This document shows positions 1 to 8,936 of a DNA stretch of 21,329 nucleotides, in pieces. The position numbers and the translations under genes were made by a program. The stretch is taken from positions 1 through 21,329 of the forward strand of contig JAUCBJ010007497.1 in assembly GCA_032718475.1 (NCBI GenBank), in the 5' to 3' direction. Position 1 is the stretch's first letter, and every line of letters starts with the position of its first letter. Source of the stretch: Nemertoderma westbladi. Taxonomy: Eukaryota > Xenacoelomorpha > Nemertodermatida > Nemertodermatidae. The notes beneath the pieces were generated by a model. It saw nothing but the letters and a program-made list of their open reading frames with translations. It ran no database searches and was not told where the DNA came from.

Positions 1-853
1 GCAGAGGGAATTTAGAAGTAGTTTCAGGGAGCACAGGTGTGTCTATCACCGAAGGGGTGATTTCAAGAACAGGCCTAATTATTTCAGGCTCATCTACTAT
101 AGTAGGGAGTCTTTCTATTTTAATTATTTGGTCTGTGGGCTCTGTACTACCTAAGTTGGTGTTATTTAGTTGCCTTCTAACAGCTGGAGGCAAATCAGGC
201 AATTTCTGATGGTGGAATGTTCTTTTACGTCTACTTAGACGAGATCTATTTCCTTTGCCTTCAGTATCGGTGGTATCGCCTTCCTCAGATGATGTAAATC
301 CCTGTCTCTTGGAAGTAGTCCGACTTATCAGCTGCATATCACTAGCCGTTATCTGTTTATTTAAGTAATCGTGCTTCTCTTGAAGATTCTCCAACTCTAG
401 TTGGACCTTTTCTTCAGATGCCCTCCGTTCCGCTTCTGCCACTGCCACTGCCGCTTTTGCCTCGGCCGCTGCCTCTGCCGCTGCCGCTTTTCTTTCAGCT
501 TCGGCTACTTTCCTTTCCGCTTCGGCAGCTGCTACTGCTGCTTTCTTTCTGTCTTCTATACGTTTTTTCTTGACTTGTTGTTCCCATTCTCTAACGATGC
601 GGATTCTTTCATCAATTTTCGCTCTATTCGCTGCCAACATTTCCGCATCTATTGCGTCCAACACAAACTTGGCTCCTTCGCTATTAGGGTTAAGTCCCTC
701 TAACCTTCTCCTCAACTCGTCATCACCTAAAAAACGTTGATAGTCTGACAGATAGATGTCAATGGCATCCCTCTTATGCGGTTTCTCTGCTGTCACTTCG
801 CTCTCGGTTGTATCTAGTAGACTGTCTGACAGATTCTGCTTTGCGTCAGACAT
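1..853 (-). CDS. Unidentified coiled-coil protein, C-terminus beyond the window
   Basis: An open frame of 284 codons starts at ATG 853-851 and reaches the window edge without a stop. I read every codon. An in-frame TAA lies upstream, and the ATG has an A at -3. Residues 1-60 are mixed and acidic/basic. Residues 70-170 are a long charged helix, very rich in Ala, Glu, Arg and Lys around 103-150 (AEAERK-type repeats), which predicts a coiled coil. Residues 185-200 are Ser/Thr/acidic. A basic patch at 203-211 (RSRLSRRKR) could be a nuclear signal or nucleic-acid contact. The last 65 residues are proline-containing and low in cysteine. No catalytic motif is visible. A TATA-like AT run lies about 120 bases upstream (970-985). 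It could be the first exon of a host gene, or a gag/ORF1-like protein of a mobile element, since the flank is repeat-dense. I do not recognise the family. Codon phase and length make chance unlikely. Confidence 0.65.
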   Translation of the reverse strand, partial: MSDAKQNLSDSLLDTTESEVTAEKPHKRDAIDIYLSDYQRFLGDDELRRRLEGLNPNSEGAKFVLDAIDAEMLAANRAKIDERIRIVREWEQQVKKKRIEDRKKAAVAAAEAERKVAEAERKAAAAEAAAEAKAAVAVAEAERRASEEKVQLELENLQEKHDYLNKQITASDMQLISRTTSKRQGFTSSEEGDTTDTEGKGNRSRLSRRKRTFHHQKLPDLPPAVRRQLNNTNLGSTEPTDQIIKIERLPTIVDEPEIIRPVLEITPSVIDTPVLPETTSKFPL

Positions 854-986
854 GCTTATGTGTACAGTTGAATGTCTACTGCTGTATTACAGTTTGAGCA
901 AGTCTAGTAACTCAGTATTAACTGCTAGCCTAGTAATTAATTACCGGTACTGCTACTCAGTGTAGCGTGATATATATAATATATTA

Positions 987-1226
987 GAATACCGGTATGC
1001 TTATAGTATATATAACTATTATTACAGACTAGGTTTATCACAGAATACCGGTATAATTTTAGCACAAATATATATAAATATATAATAGGCCTATCGGGAA
1101 TACCGGTATACAGCTTACAGTTTGTAGTATATATAATTCTGAAATAGAATTAATTACACGTACCGGTATAATTTCAGCCTAGATTTATAGAAATAAAGAT
1201 AATAGGCCTATCGTAAATACCGGTAT
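987..1226. repeat. Dimeric ~115-bp tandem repeat with ACCGGTAT cores
   Basis: ACCGGTAT recurs at 991, 1047, 1102, 1162 and 1219, spaced 55-60 bases. The sequence between cores alternates. The stretches after cores 1 and 3 share a TAGTATATATAA segment. Those after cores 2 and 4 share GGTATAATTT and end in AATAGGCCTATCG-like sequence. The basic unit is therefore a dimer of about 115 bp present about twice. It lies 130-370 bases upstream of the minus-strand coiled-coil frame. Confidence 0.7.
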
Positions 1227-2173
1227 ATCAATTATTTTAAAATAACTGAATTTCTGAACTTTAGGGTTACTTGGTTACTTTAACTTACTTTATTACCGTT
1301 ATTTAAGCAGTAATCCAACTGATATTGAGACCTAATGGTTTTATGGTAGGCCTACTATTTATAAATCGTTAGATTTGATTTATAATGTATTTATACCCAT
1401 TTTAATGGGTTTAGTCAATGTTTGAAATAAATGTTATTATTTCTGGGGTTATCACTACACAAAGCGGTACGCTTTCAGTGAAGTGTTACGTACAGGACAC
1501 TAAAACAAATAATACTAATTTACCTAAGTTACTTAATACTACTAATTACGTACAATTCGGGTGAGATTACAATCTCTAAATAAACACAAAATTTTACAAA
1601 AAACACAAATACGAATTTTTAGGGTAATTTTACAAGAAGTCTACAAACCAGCCTAACAAAGGGTTAGAAAACTGATTATTACAACGGACAGGGTACTACG
1701 GTATTTGAAATAATAAGTAGTAGTAAATACACTGCGTTGTCTAGATAGAAAAATACCACCGCCTGACGACCTATAGCCGTATCGCTATAGGTTCTACGTT
1801 ATGTATCACGGAGTGTTCCTACCTAGAAGTTAATAGAGCTAATCGAATGTGCCTATCAACCACTTTACAACACAAATATAATGTCTACAATAATTACTTC
1901 GGAAAGTACTGTACACTAAACCCTAAATTAGGTACGAGTACTTGTACAACAAATAATCAGTAGTTAAATATACTTGAACAGCTAAAAGAACCACGGCATC
2001 TGCTGGAGTGACCGATGCACAAAATCACCAGTCTTTACCTACGCCGAGCAGCCCGTGTAGTACCGGGGTTAATTTAACTATAGCGGTATGTATAACAAAC
2101 ACAATTACTGTAGGAACAAACTTGGGGAATATGAATGTTGCGGATAATCGCATAAACTCTGAATAATAAATAT
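1227..2173. other. AT-rich non-coding stretch
   Basis: No convincing gene is seen on either strand. The sequence is AT-rich with scattered short runs such as CTATAGCCGTATCGCTATAG (1771-1790, a near-palindrome). No open frame of protein-like composition was found. It could be the 5' region of the minus-strand frame at 1-853, or intergenic DNA. Confidence 0.5.
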
Positions 2174-2174
2174 T

Positions 2175-2747
2175 ACGCTACGCGTACAAACTACTCAAAC
2201 AAAATACAGACCGAACACTGACAGACTACTATCAAGCCTAAACAAACTACGGTATATGCAGACTCCGAAATGATTAGGGAGTATGCGCTCTAACCCAGTA
2301 GTGCGACTTATTCTTTAGTTGGGGGTTTACCTTACAGCGTTCGCTGCCCCTACTGCCTAACCGTACTTAATCGGACAGATGATCTACACACGCGGCAATC
2401 CGTTCAGACCTAATAACAGCCAGACAACTATCCAGCCTACAAATTATCTAAATAAATTATACGCTACCCGTACAGACTTACACAAACAAAGTACAGACTA
2501 AACGATGGCAGACTACTCTCAAGCCTAAATAAACTACAGGACATGCAGACTCCGAAATGATTAGGGAGTATGCGCTCTAACCCAGTAGTGCGACTTATTC
2601 TTTAGTTGGGGGTTTACCTTACAGTGTTCGCTGCCCCTACTTCCTAATCGTACTTAATCGGACAGGTGATCTACACACACTGCAATCCGTTCGGACTTAA
2701 CAGCAATCAGACAACAGCTCAGCCTACAAATCGTCTGTACAATCTGA
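2175..2747. repeat. Tandem duplication, two copies of ~286 bp
   Basis: The block starting ACGCTACGCGTACA at 2175 recurs as ACGCTACCCGTACA at 2461. The sub-block GACTCCGAAATGATTAGGGA occurs at 2261 and 2548. Between them, long stretches (for example 2261-2335 against 2548-2622) are nearly identical, including GCGCTCTAACCCAGTAGTGC and TTAGTTGGGGGTTTACC. The copies have small differences, which suggests a recent but not brand-new duplication. After 2747 only a short trace (ACAAAT near 2781) remains. Nothing coding is seen in it. Confidence 0.85.
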
Positions 2748-2897
2748 TCAGGTTTACACGCCTTCTGTTCAATACTGGCCTACAAATAAATAAACTTGAC
2801 AGAGATAAGTAAACCATATAAAGGTATAAGGGGTGATCAATCCCTAATCCCTCAAACAGCCTACCGGTATACAACAATCAAATCGAATAATACTAGT

Positions 2898-3049
2898 GTA
2901 CTTATACGGAAGTACCGGTTAGGACAGCTAGGCCTATGGACCTACAGAAGTACCGGTTCTAGCAGTAGGGCCTACTGACCCACAGATGTACCGGTTCTAA
3001 CGGTTGAGCCTACCGACCTATAGATGTACCGGTTCAGGTTTACCGGTTG
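2898..3049. repeat. 38-bp minisatellite with TACCGGTT core
   Basis: ACCGGTT starts at 2914, 2952, 2990 and 3028, an exact 38-base period. The unit includes ACCTACAGA.GTACCGGTT and a diverged GGCCTA segment. A fifth core at 3042 is out of phase and is followed by GACCGGTAC. The copies differ at several sites. The ACCGGT core is shared with the array at 987-1226. Confidence 0.85.
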
Positions 3050-4699
3050 ACCGGTACTTTCAACTTTATTGCTTACTGCAACAAAGAAGCTATATCCTTT
3101 AATGTTCGCGCTTTCAGACCTTTGGCAGTTTAACCCACCAAATTAAGATGTCTTCTAGATATTAAATCGGTTTTTAGTCTATGACAAGTATTTGATTCAC
3201 TACACTAGTCGAAACCAATCTGTGCGCGATCATTCACCCGCTGGATATTCCCGGGAGATTGGGTTCGACGGTTTAATTTTATTGCTATGTAAGCCTAATG
3301 TATTATTCGACTGACAGTATTATATAATCTCTGACAATATTATTCACCTTCGGGAATATTAACAGTTCCTTTAGGACGTGGCGCTTTATCTATATAAACA
3401 GAGTTATGACTTAAACTACTCACAACGATATGGCTCAATTATAATTCACATATATGGCGCATTCTTTAGGAATTGCTTCTTTAACAGACTCACTCATACA
3501 CAATGCTGCACAATACTGCACACTAATCTGCCAATCTTCACTGATTTTAGTCACATATAAAAGGAACACAGACTGACTCATGTAGGGTCTATCAAATAAC
3601 ATTATATTCACTTCAAACCACTTTAACATAAGTCACAATCGTTATTGGTAACCTTTCTCTCTTACCTTCGGTATATCAAGAATATTGGGTTTCGGGGTTA
3701 TTTATCGTTATTCCAAATATAATAATTCATCAACCATATTATGAAGAACTGACAGTAAATAGCAGTATAAAACAACAATGAAAACACTGATTGTTATGAG
3801 TTTGCAATGTTTCAGCAGTCAGTATGTATGATCAGTTAGCAGTGATTCCATGAGTCAGGTAGTTAAAGGATATATGTCCTTGTAATTAAACCTACTAGTG
3901 TAAGACTAAAAACAGTAAAGCACAAAATACTTCCAAGCCGTTCTTTCTTTGGCTCAGAACTGAATGTAAACACTGCACATAGGCATTGCGTCATTTCTCG
4001 GAAATTTTCTGTACAAGGAGCCACAAAAACGCTCTAATTGGCTGACTGAACTGAGAGACGCCGTAGAACAAAGGAAATCAACACGTATGAATGTCAGCTG
4101 TTAACCGTAGTCATAGTAACTACTGTTCAAGAGTAGCTATCACCCCTTTGCGTCACGAATTGCCATAGAATCATAAAATATGCCTTTCACAGTACACATA
4201 CGGAGGAAATAGGTCTTAGATCCTCTAAAAACACCGATACAGCAATAATACGGTCTCTTACACTTATTAAATCAACTACAGAGTATTTTAATGTAAAAGA
4301 TAATAAAAATAACGGGGCAATTCAGCAAAGGCTTTTACAGTCTGATCAGGCAGTATGCCAGTCCTGTAGTATAGTAGTCCTCGCTACCAACTCATAAAAT
4401 AAATAGAGATAAATAATAGAAATAAATCAAGAATTTTGTCTAGCAATCTTTGAACGCCTATTTCTCAGCTATTTCTCAACGAAATTCAGATATTGTTGCA
4501 TATTTGGAATCCTTGCAACGCAAGCTTTCTATTGATATGGAAATTACGACTAATGTGAAGAATGTCCACGATACGGAGGTTGTGATTTCGCAAAAGAAGC
4601 TTTTTTAAAACGCTTATAAAAAATTTAAAGGCTTAAATAGAAAATTATGGCTTCATGGTAACAACCACGGTGAGTTGAACTAAAGTCCATTTTTTTAAA
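3050..4699. other. Gene-free AT-rich stretch
   Basis: No frame of protein-like composition and no tRNA or rRNA was found. Short open frames here are low-complexity and do not look coding. A GGGTTCGAC string at 3263 resembles a tRNA T-arm, but no cloverleaf can be built around it. The right part, from about 4480, is very A/T-rich and leads into the dispersed repeat that follows. Confidence 0.45.
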
Positions 4700-4905
4700 T
4701 TAGGCATCAGCTTATTTTTGGCTATAACTCCGCGAGTTAACTTCACTTCAAATCCACTTCCAATTTTATGATTTTATTATGTTTTCTCATTCAAAAACGC
4801 TGTGAAAAATACATATTTTTCAAAATTATGTTCCAACATTCGACATTTTGCACTCTAATTTTGCACTCTAATAAAGCAATAATTGGTGGTTTCAAAAATA
4901 TATTA
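4700..4905 (+). repeat. Dispersed repeat, copy A (inverted partner at 12526-12715)
   Basis: From TTCAAATCCACTTCCAATTT (starting about 4747) to GGTTTCAAAAATAT (about 4900) this matches the reverse complement of 12520-12663 with few changes. Shared landmarks are TATGTTTTCTCATT, AAACGCTG.GAAA and GTTCCAACATTCGACATTTT. Copy A carries a small tandem duplication of TTTTGCACTCTAA (near 4848-4872) that copy B lacks. Weaker similarity extends left to about 4700 (CAGCT.ATTTT.GGCT). Both copies give similar short peptides, but these reflect DNA homology rather than a gene. Confidence 0.8.
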
Positions 4906-5147
4906 TGGGTTTATAGGTTTTTATTTAGCGGCATCGCAATAATTACGTCCCAAATTCATCCAGATCGTTGTTTTTTAGAAATAATTAATAATTATTGAAA
5001 TCATTTAGATGATTAGTAAAACATAAAAGTACATGCGAAATTTACTATTAATGTTTCCATGGAAACTAATTACATTTGTAGTAGACGGACAATTAATTGT
5101 GGTTGGAACTACTTTTTTATTATTGATGGACTAATAAGCTATAATGA
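4906..5147. other. Non-coding spacer before the minisatellite
   Basis: AT-rich sequence between dispersed repeat copy A and the left fragment of the 35-bp minisatellite. No feature is recognised. Confidence 0.4.
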
Positions 5148-5250
5148 GTTCAGTATAGTACTGTAGCTGTATACCATCCACCCACAGTTATATATAGTAC
5201 TGTAGCTGTATACCATCCACAGTTATATATAGTACTGTAGCTGTATACCA
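5148..5250. repeat. Left fragment of the 35/39-bp minisatellite
   Basis: One partial and two complete units of the same repeat that forms the large array at 6571-7410. Landmarks are TTATATATAGTAC, TGTAGCTGTATACCA and the linker CATCCACCCACAG. The fragment stops at ATACCA (5250), where protein-coding LINE sequence begins. The array resumes directly after the LINE tail at 6571, so the two blocks were probably once continuous. Confidence 0.9.
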
Positions 5251-5813
5251 CCCTGTTGTACAAATCCCTTGTACGGCCTCTCCTCGAATATGGTACAGTA
5301 GTCTGGTCGCCGTACCTTCAGCGTGATATTGATACCCTTGAACAAGTGGAACACCGTGCCACTCGCCTTGTCCCTTCTCTGACTGACCTGACATATGAAA
5401 ACCGACTTAGGGCACTCAAATTACCAACATTAATATATCGACGTGTACGAGCAGACCTTATAACAACATACAAGTTTATTCACGGGATTGACAATATCGA
5501 ACGAAGTAATTTCTTTCAATTTCGTACTGAACTTCACCAGTACTCAACACGGGGATCCTCCTTGGCACTGTATAAACGATCGAACTGTAGGACTCAAAGA
5601 AGATGCAACAACTTCGCGGATAGGGTGGTCAACATTTGGAACATTTTACCGGACTGTGTTGTAAATGCACGTAATGCCCTTGGTATTCCATGTTTGAATG
5701 CGTTCAAAAATAGACTAGACTGTGAAATGTCCCGTAAAATGAATATATACAGCGACACTCCTGTGCGCCAAGTGGCAGTAGCAAACTTTACCCTACAGAG
5801 ATATCTTTATTAG
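5250..5813 (+). pseudogene. LINE reverse-transcriptase C-terminal domain (truncated ORF2)
   Basis: The frame is open from the minisatellite junction and encodes about 186 residues ending at TAG 5811-5813. The peptide has the hallmarks of the region downstream of the reverse-transcriptase palm in CR1/jockey-superfamily ORF2 proteins: YKSLVRPLLEYGTVVWSPY, then LE.VE.RATRLV, NRL..L.LPTL..RR.R.DL, YKFIHG, and near the end VVN.WN.LP..VV.A.......FKN.LD. The intact ORF2 at 16203-19169 has matching landmarks (YCRPILEHNSAIWCPY, VWNSLPSKVV), but the two proteins are well diverged. Palm, fingers and endonuclease are missing, so it cannot retrotranspose. The first coding base abuts repeat DNA and there is no ATG. 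It is a dead 3' fragment, with no frameshift within what remains. Confidence 0.88.
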
Positions 5814-6570
5814 ACACTTCGGTTAAATCTTTATATATATATATCCCTTTTTTTTATTTAATTTAATATTAATACCCTGTATATCTTATTTATGTCCCTT
5901 GTTAGTCTGTATAGTCCGTATTGGTAGCCTATAATTATTATTTTTGAGAACATTACTTGCAAATATTTTTAGCTATATTTTTAGTATTTTCACATATTTT
6001 TAATGTAATTATATTTGAGATCATTATTATTTGTAATTATTTTAAGCCATTCTGTATTGGCGTAATTATTATATTTGAGAACATTAATTGTAATTATTTG
6101 TAGCTACTGTACCTACTATCTCTACACAACATTATTTGAAATTATTTTTGAACACAGTTAACATTTTGTAAGTAAGACAAACATATTGTAAATATACCCT
6201 TTTTTAGCAACTACTTTACAGTATATAAAAGTCAGCTATGTATATTTTATTCTCATTTTAAAATTACCTTGTCGGTTTTACTTATTTTTACTTAGAAGGG
6301 GAGGGTAGCTACCCAAAATATGACTTTTCATTACAATTGATTTGATTATGTACGTACTGTAAACTTGCCATTTTACATTCACTTTACAAATACGGTAGGC
6401 CTAAATAATATTCGTATATTTTTAATTATTACAATGTGATATTTATATCTTCATATACGCTGATTAGCGTACTTTTGCCAGATATGTGTGTATGCAGTAT
6501 CTCTAAATTTAAAGGTGCAATCATGAACTTATTGTTACTCTGGCGTCATTAATAACATAACATAACATAA
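5251..6570 (+). mobile_element. 5'-truncated non-LTR retrotransposon (LINE) inside a minisatellite
   Basis: The insertion keeps only the last part of the reverse-transcriptase ORF (to the TAG at 5811-5813), about 740 bases of AT-rich 3' UTR (with a TATATATATATATCCC run near 5834) and a short-repeat tail, (AACAT)n, at 6553-6570. Left truncation and a simple-repeat 3' tail are typical of target-primed reverse transcription. Both flanks are units of the same 35-bp minisatellite. No clear target-site duplication can be separated from the repeat itself. At protein level it is a different family from the intact LINE at 14.9-19.6 kb. Confidence 0.85.
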
Positions 6571-7410
6571 CACAGTTATATATAGTACTATAGCTGTATA
6601 CCATCCACAGTTATATATAGTACTGTAGCTGTATACCATCCACAGTTATATATAGTACCGTAGCTGTATACCATCCACAGTTATATATAGTACTGTAGCT
6701 GTATACCATCCATCCACAGTTATATATAGTACTATAGCTGTATACCATCCACAGTTATATATAGTACCGTAGCTGTATACCATCCACAGTTATATATAGT
6801 ACTGTAGCTGTATACCATCCATCCACAGTTATATATAGTACTGTAGCTGTATACCATCCACAGTTATATATAGTACTGTAGCTGTATACCATCCACAGTT
6901 ATATATAGTACTGTAGCTGTATACCATCCACAGTTATATATAGTACTGTAGCTGTATACCATCCATCCACAGTTATATATAGTACTATAGCTGTATACCA
7001 TCCACAGTTATATATAGTACCGTAGCTGTATACCATCCACAGTTATATATAGTACTGTAGCTGTATACCATCCATCCACAGTTATATATAGTACTATAGC
7101 TGTATACCATCCACAGTTATATATAGTACTGTAGCTGTATACCATCCACCCACAGTTATATATAGTACTATAGCTGTATACCATCCATCCACAGTTATAT
7201 ATAGTACTGTAGCTGTATACCATCCACAGTTATATATAGTACTGTAGCTGTATACCATCCACAGTTATATATAGTACTGTAGCTGTATACCATCCACAGT
7301 TATATATAGTACTGTAGCTGTATACCATCCACAGTTATATATAGTACTGTAGCTGTATACCATCCATCCACAGTTATATATAGTACTGTAGCTGTAAATA
7401 CCATCCATCT
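6571..7410. repeat. 35/39-bp minisatellite, 23 units
   Basis: I count 23 starts of CACAGTTATATATAGTA between 6571 and 7369. Units are 35 bases long. Several are 39 bases because of an extra CATC or CACC before the next CCACAG. Three variants differ after TATAGTA: CTATAG (A), CTGTAG (B) and CCGTAG (C). In variant A, TATAGTACTATA is a perfect 12-base palindrome. Units in the order A, C, B(39) occur at 6715-6823 and 6968-7076, a higher-order block of 109 bases. The last unit is altered (GTAAATACC) and runs into unique DNA at about 7410. Frames read through the array are repeat shadows. Confidence 0.95.
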
Positions 7411-7450
7411 TAATTTATTACCAGGTTATTTAGTTATTTTACGAGTTATT

Positions 7451-7512
7451 TACCCGAGGGACATGTTATAGACCCGAGGCGAAGCCGAGGGTTTATAACT
7501 GGCCCGAGGTTA
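7451..7512. repeat. Imperfect palindrome with CCCGAGGC / GCCGAGGG arms
   Basis: Arms 7465-7480 and 7484-7499 (GTTATAGACCCGAGGC and GCCGAGGGTTTATAAC) pair at 13 of 16 positions around a GAA loop. A weaker outer pair, TTACCCGAGGG and CCCGAGGTTAA, extends the symmetry to about 62 bases. It sits exactly between the minisatellite and the 3'-truncated RTE-like element. It may be a small palindromic insertion or a rearrangement scar. Confidence 0.7.
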
Positions 7513-7516
7513 ACTG

Positions 7517-8367
7517 TCAAATTTTGGTCTTTCTGGAGTTAATAAAAAGACCAACACTAGAAGCAGCATGTTTTAATGAGCTGATGAGCCGTTGGGCTCC
7601 CTCTAGTGATTTTGAGCGTACTCCTAAGTGATCAGCAAAGTCTAGATCAGTTAGGTACTTGGCAGGATTTCCTCGACTTCTGGAGCCAGTAGGTGGAGTT
7701 ATCATCACCCCATCATCATTATGATGATCTAAGGACATGCGTAGAACATAGTCAACCACAATTATGAACAAGAATGGTGCAAGTGTGTCTCCCTGGAGGA
7801 CGCCCCACAACACTTCAAATGGTTCTGTGTCACCGTCAACAGTAGACACAAATGTTGTCGAACCATCATATACTGATCTGATTGCTGCAATAATTTCAAC
7901 AGGAATCCCATATAATGAAAGTATGCTGAACATACGTGAGCGAGAGACTGAATCAAAGGCCTTGAAGAAGTCAACAAATGTAACTAGATGCCTGTCTTTC
8001 TTTTTTGATAACTCTTCAATTATCCTTCTAAGTGCCAAAATGGGCTCCATGGTCCCACGACCTTTACGGAACCCATTCTTATTTCCACGGAGCAGCCTCT
8101 CAATGGGATCCCTGATGCGATTTAATAGAATTCTACTGTATAGCTTTGCAGCAATCGAGATCAATGAGATTCCCCGAAAAGAACCATAGAGTGTTAGGTT
8201 GCCCTTCTTGGGAACTGGCACCAACTTATTTGTTTTCATTTCTTGTGGGACTCTTGTTGTTCGGTACATGTCTACTATGATGGGATAGATGAGCTTTAAA
8301 CACTCAGGTATTGTAAAGACCTCAGGGGGAACACCATCTACTCCACTGGCACGATTGGTCTTATACT
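7517..8367 (-). pseudogene. RTE-like element, reverse transcriptase (catalytic box FADH)
   Basis: The reverse-transcriptase fingers and palm, read from about 8365 to TGA 7519-7517. Motifs in order: ASGVDGVPPE, LVPVPKKGN, RGISLISIAAKLYSRILLNRI, NGFRKGRGTMEPILALRRIIEE, FVDFFKAFDSVSR (the first catalytic Asp is present), GVLQGDTLAPFLFIIVVDYVLR, and LTDLDFADHLGV. The last should be FADD. The second Asp is His here (codon 7630-7628, CAC), which would abolish polymerization. The longest ATG-started part is 8269-7517. The frame ends soon after INSRKTK, so thumb and C-terminal domains are missing. It is clearly a fossil copy. Confidence 0.9.
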
Positions 8368-8936
8368 CTTTGCAGCAGCCTTCACTTCTGCAAAGGAGAT
8401 ATCGCCAATGGTAATATCTGGGAGTACAGACTCAGACACTTTTACTTCTATAAAGTTATCAGGCAATACCCTGTCACTATTGAGGAGCTTTTCAAAGTGG
8501 GCCTTCCAACCATTGAGGCGATCGGCTGGTGATTCAGCCTTAATCTTGGTGGTTGGTTGGCTTTTCCGACCAGTAAGCAAGTTGATCGATTTCCATGCCT
8601 GGGATGATTGCCTGCTGTCGTCAGCATCAATGATGGCATCAACCTGTTGGTTTATTAGCTCCTGTAGATTAACAGAGTACTGCCTATTCAGGGACCTAGA
8701 TGCAGCCTTAACTGCATTCTTGGCCGCTGTAGTCTGTTTGAGTCGGGACTCTTTCTGCGCCTTATAAAGGTCATTTCGGCACTTCTGAATTTTGTTGTCA
8801 GTCCAGGGGGCCCTTTTCCTGTTTCGAGGGTATACAGGAACTGTTTCTGCAGCTGCTAACTTAACTGCTTCTGTGAAGGTAGTATAGCCCTCACAGTGAT
8901 CTGCCGCCTCAGAGGCAAGAACCTCATACCTGTTGC
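8338..8936 (-). pseudogene. RTE-like element, linker between endonuclease and reverse transcriptase
   Basis: One frame is open from about 8936 down to a TAG at 8340-8338. It encodes LSNRYEVLASEAADH, then a Lys/Arg-rich region (RKRAPWTDNKIQKCRNDLYK), WKSINLLTGRK, and LNGWKAHFEKLLN, the usual landmarks between endonuclease and reverse transcriptase in this kind of LINE. At its end the correct path (NRASGVDGVPPEVF) lies in another frame. A one-base loss near 8360 explains this. Confidence 0.75.

Noticed and set aside
401-703. Plus-strand Cys/Phe-rich frame of 100 residues (and the frame at 756-965)
   Set aside because: Antisense shadow of the coiled-coil frame on the minus strand; the Cys/Arg richness comes from the GCN-rich Ala/Glu codons read backwards.
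3240-3290. tRNA-like GGGTTCGAC string
   Set aside because: No acceptor, D or anticodon arms can be paired around it.
4768-4998. Possible conserved small protein shared with 12423-12695 (minus)
   Set aside because: Similar peptides come from two copies of a dispersed DNA repeat; frames are not preserved relative to indels and no start context is shared.
7008-7223. Frame with repeated Tyr/Ser/Thr/Ile peptides
   Set aside because: Read-through of the 35/39-bp minisatellite; 39-base units keep the frame by chance.
6571-7410. CRISPR array
   Set aside because: Units are contiguous with no unique spacers, and the context is eukaryotic.
7764-8189. Plus-strand frame of 141 residues (also 8408-8767)
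   Set aside because: Antisense shadow of the RTE-like reverse transcriptase and linker.
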